64,000 bases of DNA from contig NC_083514.1 of the NCBI RefSeq assembly GCF_032362555.1, forward strand, positions 9,719,001 to 9,783,000, read 5' to 3'. The stretch is from Amyelois transitella. Its lineage: Eukaryota; Arthropoda; Insecta; Lepidoptera; Pyralidae. Under the pieces are notes generated by a model that did no database searches, was not told the DNA's origin, and was given only the letters and a program-made list of their open reading frames with translations. This document shows, piece by piece, positions 9,901 to 21,900 of this stretch (positions are counted from its first letter, which is position 1; every line of letters begins with the position of its first letter). The position numbers and the translations under genes were made by a program.

Positions 9901-12900
9901 ATTTTTTTTCCAAATTATGATATTTGCATGCAATAGAAATATCCTCTTATTCATTACTAGCAACTCGACTCGCCTTTACACAGGTAGCATACATATATAA
10001 ACCATCCTGTATTATCACTTTATTAAAGCTCCATTAAAATTCCTTCTGTAGTTTCAAAGATCTAACAATACATACATACAGACTTCAAACATACAGAAAT
10101 AGAGACAGACGGGAAGAGACTTAGCATTACACTAAGCATAGCATAGCACTACCAGTGATTCTGATGTGTGCCATAGTGCCGTGTGGTTCCCGGCACCAAT
10201 ACAAAAAAGAATAGGATCACTCCATCACTTTCCCATGTATGTCGTAAAAGGCGACCAAGGCTTATAAACTTGCTAAACATTTTTTTAGGCAATGAGTTGA
10301 CAACCTGTCACTATTTGAATCTCAATTCAGTTATTAAGCCAAACAGCTGAACATGACCAATCAGTCTTGCTCTGTCTACACTGCAAGGGATATAGACGTG
10401 ACTATATGTATGTATGATTCCGATGCTTCAGCAATAAGCGAAGCACACAAGATTATTGTGTTGCAAACAATTTGATTTAATGGTCTGAGTCATTTAACTG
10501 AGGCCATTGGTAGTATCAATGAACTTTTGTTTGAACTACAAGCTTTGTTATTATTTTTTATCTGACTCATGTGCCCAAGTTAATCACTTTGGTTTGACAT
10601 TAAATATACAAGCACTAATTTGTGAACCTGATATGCGCTAAGTATTTCGGAGGGAAGGGTCCCGAAGGTATCCGCAAAAGATGTAGACCTGATTATATGA
10701 ATATTATTTAAATAAATAAAAAAATTAATAAAATATTTGATATATTTTATTAAATTTTTTCAGTTCTACAATGCAATATTGGAGCAGTTCATCAGTTCGT
10801 GGTTCAGCAAGATCACGCTGCAGCCGTTCTTCGTGGACGAGTTGAGGTATCAGCTGAGATACGCGTCCGCCTGCCTACTGCAACGGGCGATGAAAGTAAG
10901 TTTCTATATTTTTTTTTTTATTCGTTGTTGAGCAAAGTGAGTGAGGCCTACCAATCAACTTAGGGCGAAAAAAATTTTTTTATTTTTATGAACGCATGTA
11001 TTTTTGTAAAGCGATAACTTTATTATTCAATCAATTTTAAGGGAAACAATCATATTTTTTGTATAATAGAGGAAATTTTATTTTCCTACTGCAGGTGCTG
11101 GGTTGCTAATAATGTAATTAAACATTTTATATCCTTAGAGAAAACATCCCTATTTTGTTTTTTTTTTTCTCTAAGGAATGTTAGCAACTTTTTTTAAAAG
11201 GCTAACAAATGTTTACGATACGCATATTAGTTCTTAGCGAAATAATTAAGAACATCCTTTTAAAAATGTATTGAAAAAAAACATAAAATTTTTACAGATC
11301 GACTACGCTCGCCTTATAACAGATCGCCTCTTACCTTGTGCACTACGTCACTTCACATCATGCACGCAGTCTATAGAGTTGGGTCGATCATTGCCGCTCC
11401 ACCCTGCGGTCGCTAACAGAGACGCGGAGATGAAATACCTGCGCTGTGTCACGGAGGCAGTCATGCCGCATTTGTTGCGAGAAGATGATGTGCAAAACTC
11501 GTGAGTAATCTGTCCATTCTCATCTAGGCATGTTGCTAGTGCTACATACATACGTATATACCATCACGCCTGTTTCCCGTTGAGGTAGGCAGAGGCTATG
11601 GAATTCCACTTGCTACGATCCTTACAGACCTCTCCCGCTTCCTCTACACTCATTACTCTTTTCATGCATATTCGACAATTAAGGGTACTCCTAAGATCTC
11701 CCTTTTTCAAGACATTCGAAATTTGGTCCTTGAAAGAAAATCCTACAATTAGCATTGGTGTATAATTCGCAAGTTCTGCACCAATACTAATGCCGGAACA
11801 ACGATATAAAATGCACTGTGTCGCGGAGGCAGTCATGCGGCATTTGTTGCGAGAAGATGATCTGCAAAACTCGTGAGTAATCTGTCCATTCTCATTTAGG
11901 CATGTTGCTATTGCTATCCTCCGCAAATACGCTTCCACCTTGTCTAGCTTAAAGTGTCATCCAAGACTATTGCCACAATTGGCATTGGTGTAAAATTCGT
12001 AAGTTCTGCACCGATACCAATGCCGGAACAACGATATTATATAATGCGCTGTGTCGCGGAGGCAGTCATGCCGCATTTGTTGCGAGACATTGATTTTTAC
12101 TCAGATTAATGTAAAATATAAAAAATAACCAACGACCCTCTTTTATTTAATTAAAACACGCCAATTGTTTTTTTTTTTTTATTATTATTTTGAGGGATTA
12201 CACAGATTGAGTTAGCCTCGAAATAAGTTCGAGACTTGTGTTACGACATACTAACTCAACGATACTATATTTTATAAGAAATACTTATATAGATAAACAT
12301 CCAAGACCCGGGCCAATCAGAAAAAGTTCTTTTCTCATCATGCCCTGGCCGGGATTCGAACCCGGGACCTTCGGTGTCGCAAACAAGCGTACTACCGCAG
12401 CGCCACAGAGGCCGTCAAATTGTTTTAAGCGATAATGAAAATAACCTTGTTTCAGTGTGTTCCGTGTACTTATTAGAGAAATATTTGCGGGATGGGTGCT
12501 TCTGTCTATTACGGACGTGTTAGCCGACCCCTATATAATAAACACTATTATTATATTGGCCACTGGAGACGAAACTATGGCTCAATTACCCACCACGCCT
12601 AATTATGAGGTGAGTGAATATATACTTTACAAATTTATGCCTATGCCGTGTGGTTCCCGGCACCAATATAAAAAAGAATAGGACCACTCCATCTCTCTCA
12701 CTTGGGATCTTCAATCATTCAACATCTCTTACAAACTTGGGTTTCTTTTTAGGCGATGGGTTAGCAACCTGTCACTATTTGAATCTCAATTCTATCATCA
12801 AGCCAAATAGCTGAACGTGACCATTCAGTCTTTTCAAGTCTGTTGGCTCTGTCTACCCCGCAAAGGATATAGACGTGACTGTATGTATGTTTTCTATTAT

Positions 12901-15900
12901 ATTTCCAGGTAGAATTTCTAGAAACATTCGTCCGCCATACTGAATCCGTGTACGCGGCGCGTCCCAAACTCCTGCGCATGGATCTAGACGGGATCATCTC
13001 CGAACAGAGCACTTTCTACGCGTTCGTTCAGTACATGAAGACCACCAGCTGGCTTCAATTGTTACAGTTCTATAGAGATATAAGTAAGTAATATTTCTCC
13101 TCATATTCATACTATTTCTTAAAATTTTCTATAACTGAGATTGCTTCCCTTTTTTACGGTACTAGTAAGGAATGATATGCGATTTCTTGGGGTTTGTAGG
13201 TTCATAAAATGGTTTATAATGTGAGACCCACGCTCCTTTAATTTTTTTATTCTCTACATGTTTATAACAGAATCTTTTTACATCGGATCGGAATCGGTAG
13301 TGCGTTGTAAAAACAGTAAATATCGGTAATATAACAAAACAACGCCATCTAGCGCAAATCGGTGGAACTACAACGAGGTCAATACATACCGCGTTGCGTG
13401 TCCACTCCTAATAAGTTCAGAGAAATTACTTAGATGGCGCTGTCGATAGACAACTAGTTTACGCTCGTGGCTTCGTAGTTATTCATATAATCAACTAGCT
13501 GTGCCCGCGACTTCGTCCGCGTGGAATAGTTATTTTGGGCATCATTGAAGCCCTTAAGAATGAATAAATTTCCCCGTTTTTTTTCACATATGCCATTTTT
13601 TTGTTTGCTCCTTATAGTTGCAGCGTGATGTTATATAGCCTTAAGCCTTCCTCGACAAATGGTATAATCGACGCAAAAAGAATTTTCCAATTCGAACCAG
13701 CAGTTCCTGAGATTAGCGAAAATACGATACGCGATAAACAAACAATAAAGCAAACAAACTCTTCATCTTTATAATATTAGTATAAATGTGCCGGGAATCA
13801 CACGGCACCAATATAAAAAATTCGTTTGTCCAAGTCATTAATTTAAACCAACCATTTTCAGAGTCATTCCAATCCCGCTTATTAAACCCCGAGCCGTGTC
13901 AATCGGAGTTGGAAGCGTTGAGGAGGGAAGCGTTGTTGTTGGCCGAGTACACTGAAACTGGATTACCTCTGCGGCCCGCCGTTCTAGAAGAATTGAGGTT
14001 GTTGTTACGGGAGGCCGAGAACGAGGATGGTATTAAAAAGTGAGTGTATTTAAATACTAGACTAGTATCTAGTAACAATATTTTACTATTTACGCTAATT
14101 AGAAAGATGTACCGTTCCGTGTAGTTCTTGGCATCAATACAAAAAAAAAAGAATTGGACCGCTCCATCTTTTCCCCATGATTGTTGTAAAACGCGACTAA
14201 GGAATAGGCTCACAAATTTGGGATTCCTTTTTTGGGGGATGGGCTAGCATCGTGTCACTATTTGAATCTCAATTCTATCATTAAGCCAAATAGCTGAATG
14301 TGGCCTATGAGTCTTTTTAAGACTGTCGGCTCTGTCTACCCCGCAAAGGATATAGACGTGATTATATCCCTTATATGTGTGATATATGTATCATAATCAA
14401 TATCTCATATACCCCTCCGGGAAAGAGGCGTGATTTTATGTATGTATGTATGTATATAGTCACGACTGTTGACAACGACGACGTACTGACGATATGTATA
14501 TATGTAGAAAGATATATTTTATTTTTTTGATTTATATACATATTTGAAAGTTCTCTGTCAGAGCCAATGGTTGACTGGTAGATAATGCTTCTAGCATTAA
14601 GGCCGCCAATTGTGCTATATACATTTGTATTTTGTGCAATGAAGTTTAAATAAATAATTTTTTTTTACAGATTACAAACTAGTCGAGCCTTGTACGAAGC
14701 AGCGAGACAGTCGCATTCCATATTAGAAAAAATTATGCTACCCAGATTTTTACATAGCGATGAGGTGATTATTTAAAATTAAATTTTATAATAATACCTG
14801 TACATTGTACATACATATCAAAATCACGCCTCATTCCCGGAGTGGTAGGCAGAGACTATATCCATCACATTGCCGTGTGGTTCCCGGCACCAATACAAAA
14901 AAGAATAGGACCACTCCCATCTCTTTTCCATGGATGTCGTAAAAGGCGACTAAGGGATAGGCTTACAAACTTGGGATTATTTTTTAGGCGATGGGCTAGC
15001 AACCTGTCACTATTTGAATCTCAATTCTATCATTGAGCCAAATAGCTGAACGTGGCCATTCAGGCCTTTCAAGACTGTTGGCTCTGTCTACCCCGCAAGG
15101 GATATAGACATGACTATATGTATGTACATCCATCTACTTGCCACAATCTCTGCATACTACCTTCGCTTCATCCACAATAACTCTCTTCATGCAAGCTCGG
15201 CGGTTTCAGGTACTCTTGACCTGACCTTTTGCTAGAACGTCTCCGATTTGATCACATAGGTGCTTCATAAAATATAACTTTTTACATTTGTAAAATGTTA
15301 TTAATGTTTTCTGTTCTGAGTTTCTGTTTTGTTTTTCAGTTCTACAAAATGATTTTGGGTCCCAGGTTGCCCACGGGATACCAGAAGCAAGTTAAAATGG
15401 TGAAAAGGTAAGAGCAGGAGTAGTTTGTTTGTTTGTAATATCTTTATTGTACATAGAAAAGAACACAAATATACAGTAAATAGGTATGTGGACCATTTTT
15501 GGGAAAGTGTTTAACACTATGCATAAGTACCAAATATAACCCAAACTATTTATTATTATTTTTTTATTACAAGTAATATCTATATATGTATGTATATATG
15601 TGCCGTGTGGTTTCCGGCACCGATACAAAAAGTGTCCACTCCATCTCGTTCCCATGGATGTCGTAAAAGGCGACTAAGGGATAGGCTTATAAACTTGAGA
15701 TTCTTATAGGCGATGGACTAGCAATACGTCACTATTTGAATCTCAATTCTATCATTAAGCCAAACAGTTGAACGTGGCCTATCAGACTTTTCAAGACTGT
15801 TGGTTCTGTCTACCCGGGAAAGGAATAAAAACGTGATCATATGTATGTATGTATGTTTTAAAATAATTAATATAAGTTTACATACCTACCTACATATATT

Positions 15901-18900
15901 TATTAATTTATTATATACTAGCGGCCCGCCCCGGCTTCACACGGGTGGACATATTTTTGTGTTTTGTATTTTGAAATAAACAAAGAGTAAAAACAAATTT
16001 ATGCCTATGTCACTTTTGAAGGTCTATTCTATATTTGTGCCAAATTTTATTAAAATCGGACTAGTAGTTTTTGAGTTTATTCCACACAAACATACAAAAA
16101 TACAAATCTTTCCTCTTTATTATTATTATTTATTATATATGTTCCCAGGCCCCAAGGCCAATCGCGATCGGAAACAGCGGACGGCCATACGCTGGACAGC
16201 ATGGTGAACGATCTGGAATGTTGCGGCAGCGAGAAGATGGACATCGTCAACTACCTGGACGCTCTCGCCGCGGACGAGTTCAACACGAGGCAGCACGACC
16301 TGAGGAACTACAAGGTGGTGCTCACCAACGTGGAGACCAGGCTGGTCAGTCGGTTAATGCATACGTACATACATATGGTCACGTCCATGTCCCGTGCGGG
16401 GTAGACAGACAATTACCTGGACGCTCTCGCCGCGGACGAGTTCAACACGAGGCAGCACGACCTGAGGAACTACAAGGTGGTGCTCACCAACGTGGAGACC
16501 AGGCTGGTCAGTCGGTTAATGCATACATACATACATATGGTCACGTCCATGTCCCATGTGGGGTAGACTGAGACAAAAGTTTTGGAAAGACTAGATAGGC
16601 CACGTTCGGCTGTTTGGTTTAATGATAGAATTGAGATTCAAATAGTGACAGGTTGCTAGCCCATCGCCTAAAAGAGGAATCCCAAGTTTATAAGACTATC
16701 CCTTAGTCGCCCTTTACGACATTCATGGGAAAGAAATGGAGTGGTCCTATTCTTTTTTGTATTGGTGCCGGGAACCACACGGCACCAGTAGTCAGTTAAT
16801 TTTATACTTATATATTTAAACGAGCAATTCTTGTATATATATAATCAGGATCTCGGAAACGGCTCCAACGATTTTCATGAAAGTTACAGATTAGGGGCTT
16901 TTCGGCTCAAGGAATCGATTTATCAAGGTTTTATCCTAGGTTCGAGAAAAGCTCGGTTCCCAAGATATATAAACATTTTAAAAACCGCGTTTTAAGAAAC
17001 TATATCAGCGCCATCTCTGGTAGACCGAGCAAAGCTCGGTCAACCGGGTACTTCAAATAATCACGTATATATACCTAGGGGGGTAGACTGAGACAAAAGT
17101 CTTGAAAAGACTGGATAGGCCACGTTCGGCTGTTTGGCTTAATGATAGAATTGAGATTCATATATGATATATATGACAGGTTGCTAGACTTTCGCCTAAA
17201 AGAAGAATTCTAAGTTTATGAGCTCATCCCTTAGTCACCTTTAACGATGTAGAGGGTTTAACGATGGCATCACAACTCACAAACGGATGAAGTGATTTGA
17301 GTTTAGTTTTTTTTTAAACTTATTACATATTAGAATAGAATAGATTTTCATTTTTATTTTCAAAATTATCACTTATTGACGTCACATCAACTTAAATCTA
17401 ATTCTATATACTACCGGTTCCATTTGTTTATTAATATTGAAGGAAATGCTGCAGTGCAGTTTGTTACCGCTTATCTGCACTGACGCTTTGAAAGCGGCAG
17501 TGAACTTAGTTGTAAGTAATTTATTTGACATCAACCATTATTGTGAAACCAAAAGATATGACAATTATTAAGTGATATTGAAATGTCCCATAATCCTACT
17601 AATATAAATGCGAAAGTTTGTGAGTATGTCAGGATGTCAGTATGGATGTTTGTTACTCTTTCACGCAAAAACTACTGAACCGATTACGGTGAAATTTGGT
17701 ATGTAGGTAGCCGAAGACCCAGAATAACATATAGGCTACTTTTTATCCCGGAGTTCCCGCGGGATTGATTCCACGCGGACGATGACCCGGGCGACCTCTA
17801 GTAAAGAATACTAAGTATTGAATTAGATTTTTATTTAATGTTTTTTTTTGATAAAATACACATATTGAGTTAGCCTTGAAGTAAGTTCGAAACATGTGTT
17901 ACGAGATACTAACTCAACCATGCTATATTTTATAATAAATACTTTTATATAGATAAACATCCAACACCCAGGCCAATCAGAGAAAAGTTCGTTTCTCATC
18001 ATGCCCTGGCCGGAAATTGAACCCGGGACCTCCGGTGACAAAGACAAGCGCACTACCGCTACGCCACAGAGGCCGTATTTGAATTGATTGATCATATCCA
18101 TTGATTAATTATTCCAGCAATACCCACCCCGCCGCGGCACCGTCCGAGTGTTCACTCTAGCAGTTCACAGGATAGCGGAGAACATGGACGCCAATTTCTG
18201 GACTGTTGAGAGGAACGAACATGACTTCCATTTGCTGAGGAGTAAGCTGCATGAGTTCCACGGGGACAAGATGCTGTTGGACCTGCCTCTGCCTTCCAGG
18301 AGGTGGGTATGATGCATACATGTTACATACATATTACATTATATTGGTAAAGGGTCAGGTCAAAAGTACCCGAAACCGCCGAGGTTGTATGAAGAGAGTT
18401 ATGAATGTGGATGAAGCGAAGGAAGTATGCAGAGATCGTGGCAAGTGGAAAGAGGTAGTCTCTGCCTACCCCTTCGGGAAAGAGGCGTGATTTTATGTAT
18501 GTATGTAACATACATATTACATACATATAATCACGTTCATATCCCTTGCGGTGTAAACGGAGCCAAGCGGTCTTGAAAATACTGAAATACCACGTTCAGC
18601 TGTATGGCTTGATGATAGAATTGAGATTCAAATAGTGACAGGTTGAAGCCTACCAATCTATTCATACATTAATTCATATAATCACGTCTATTTACCTTGT
18701 GGTGTAGACGGAGCCAAACATTCTTGAAAACACTGAAATGCCACGTTCATTTGTATGGCTTAATAATAGCATTAAGAAGAAGAAGAAAACCAACATTATA
18801 AGCCTGTGTCTTAGTCGCCTTTTACGACATCCATTGTAAATATATGGAGAGGTCTTATGATTGATTGAATTTCCAAAAGGTATGTCGCTCTTGCTCGCAG

Positions 18901-21900
18901 CCTCATCTACACTCAGGGCAAGGTAGTAGAAACATAATTGTTAATTGAAAAAATTACTAAAATTACAACCATTCCAATCAAGATAATAAAACCATCACCC
19001 TTAAACTAATATTTTTTTCAATAAAATTTTCAACGACAAACGTCAATTAATTTTTTTTTAATTCCAGAGACAACAGCCCCCTAGAGACATTACGGTACAA
19101 ATACGAGGACTTCCTCCAGCGGCTTCTGCAGAAAAGCCTGCTTCAGACCAGCGAGCTACTCCACTTGTTCCTCACAGTTGACGGCGACTTCTCAACCGTG
19201 GTGCAAGCGTCCACTCTGAACGCGAACAGCACGGATCTGGCGAATCTGTATCAGTCCGTCACGTATAAGCTGAAGAAGGAGAAGGGACAGCATTTGGAGA
19301 GTTTCCTGATGAATCTTCTCTTCTCTACGGATTTGGAGTGGTTTCAGGCGCTGTGAGTTGAAACTTTCTATTTTATTTTGATGTGACAACGTCTTATAAT
19401 TCGATTGAGCCGGCTGCACGCACGAAAAAACATGACGTCATGCGGCGTTACCTCGCTGTGAGGCGTTCCATGTAAGGCTTGCAGTGCAAGCGAGAGCGCG
19501 GAACGAGCGACAAAGAGGCACAATCGGCCTTCGCGTTTGGCAGCGTTCGACATCCGTCTCTCTCCTACTTGAGTGAGCGATGCGTCTGCGATGTTTTGGT
19601 CTAGTATCAAGTGCAGTGAAAAGTGAATGTGGTGTATCAGTATTTTCTTAAGACGTTGTCACGTTCAACTATCGTCAGTAGACCGACTTTACACACAACC
19701 GATTTTTTTTTCTTATCAGAGGTAGTTCGTTTGGCTTAGTTGTAACTGATCTGTTTGTTTGTAATATATTTATTGCACAGAAATTAACACAGTTATAAGT
19801 AATAGTACATAGTTGTGAAAGAAATAAATCACTTGCAATGGCGGATTTTTGTTTTAAAGCGTTGGGCTGGCAACCTGTCACTATTTGAATCTCAATTCTA
19901 TCATTAGGTATGCCAAACAGCTGAACGTGGCCATCAGTACTTTCAAGACTTGCCTCTTTCAACCCCGCAAGGGATATAGACGTGATTATACAATGTATGT
20001 ACGTTCATTTCAGCAAACAAGGAACCGGCCGAGAAGTAGAAGAGGGCGTGGAAGTCAGCGAGGACGCGGATTTTGACCCCCCCACGCAAAGGCTGCGTAA
20101 TGTTAGAGACATACACAACAGTGTATTTGGAAATAATTGGGACTGCCACCCGGAGGGTTACGAGACCAGGGATTTGACGCATCAGAACGTGTTGAAGGGG
20201 TTCTCGCAGTGTCTCATGTATATATGTGAGTATTTCATCACTTTTTACGACGACCGCTGTGGCGCAGCGGTAGTGCGCTTGTCTGTTGTCGCACCGGAGG
20301 TCTCGGGTTCGAATCCCGGTCATGGCATGATGAGAAAATAATTTATTGTTTATTATTAATTATTATTTTTAGTATAATTGTATCGCTCGTTTGTGTAACT
20401 TATTGTTTATTATTAATTATTATTTTTAGTATAATTGTATCGCTCGTTTGTGTAAACGGCTATGTAATTTTTTTGACGTGACAACGTTTTATAATTCGAT
20501 TGAGCCGGCTGCACGCACGAAAAAACGTCACTCATGCGGCGTTACCTCGCTCTGAGGCGTTCCATGTGACGCTTGAAGAGCAAACGAGAGCGCGGAACGA
20601 GCGACAAAGAGGCACAATCGGCCTTCGCATTCGGTAGCGTTTACCTCCTTCTCTATCTATTAAACAAATGAAAATAAAATTTTCTTTTGAAAAATGCTAC
20701 CATTCCATCAGTATTTTCTTAAGACGTTACGTTCAACTATCGTCAGTAAAGCGACTTTACAGACAATCGATTTTTTTTTACTATAATTACGTACTTTAAC
20801 CCTTTCCATGCGGCTGGCGTAATATCACGTATAACTAAAAACCGTTGGCCACACGGTGGGCGTATTATTGCGTCCAAAACAATTCCTTGTGTTAAACGAT
20901 TAGACCAATATGAAAGTTGGTTCCCCTGTACTGTAGTTCTAAACTCAACAACCTTACGTGAAACGGTGGAAAAATACTTACTTATTATTATGTAGATACG
21001 AGTGCATGGTTTACGCCGATAGTGTTGTAAGCTTTTTATATAAAAAGTCCAATAAAAGGAGAATAATATAAATGGTAAGTTTATTACTTATAATTCTTAA
21101 TAATGTGTTTTACCTCGACGATAATATTTTTAAAGATAAATCTTCAGATGAGACTCAAATTGACGAGCATGAACCATATTCGCAACCAAATTTTATCGAC
21201 GATGATGAGATGTCGCAAAGTATTTTATCTAAAAAACGAGGAAGAAACAATGAAATTTCTCCCGAAACTTTTGACGAGGTCAAAGAATCTCAAGTATTTA
21301 AGATACCGCAACGAATTTTACAAAATAAAGTGAAATGTTATGATGACTCTCCAAATCCGATAACACCATGTCCAATAAAAACACGATACAATGTACAAGA
21401 TATGTCAACTAGCCAGTTACTTATTGTACCCTCATAAATTAAATTTTAAGCTACCCTCGTTACATTTTATTATAACCATAGATTTTTTTTAAAAGCATGA
21501 TAAAATAATATAAAAAAATGTAAAACGAGTATGTAAAAAACTGAGTGTTTATTTGCTTATATGCTTGCTCATACCCAGTTGCCCAAAAAATTATTATGAT
21601 TAATAAAAATTTGATTTCAATTTACTACATATTTCAGTTTTTTATAAAAAAATATATATGCAAGTAATTTTATATAAATATTTGATATTCTTTTTGTATT
21701 TTTGCAGCAAATGTTCATTATTCTTAATCATAATTCAATTTTGCTCATTTCTGCTTATAAAGACGTTATTGTTTCAAGGTATGGCAACACCAAAATTGTC
21801 TATATAATTTTGAAAACGAAATAATACGCCATCCGCGTCTAGCGAAAGAAATTACAGAACGCAATAATACGCCTTCCGTACAGTAGAACCAGTTTTGTTA

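Noticed and set aside
14400..14460. ATGT and similar short tandem repeats as independent microsatellites
   Set aside because: They are the 3' tails of SINE B and LINE copies.
16071..16571. 166-codon open frame across Snx14 exon 11 and its duplicate
   Set aside because: It is in the wrong frame relative to the exon and is open only because the GC-rich exon is duplicated.
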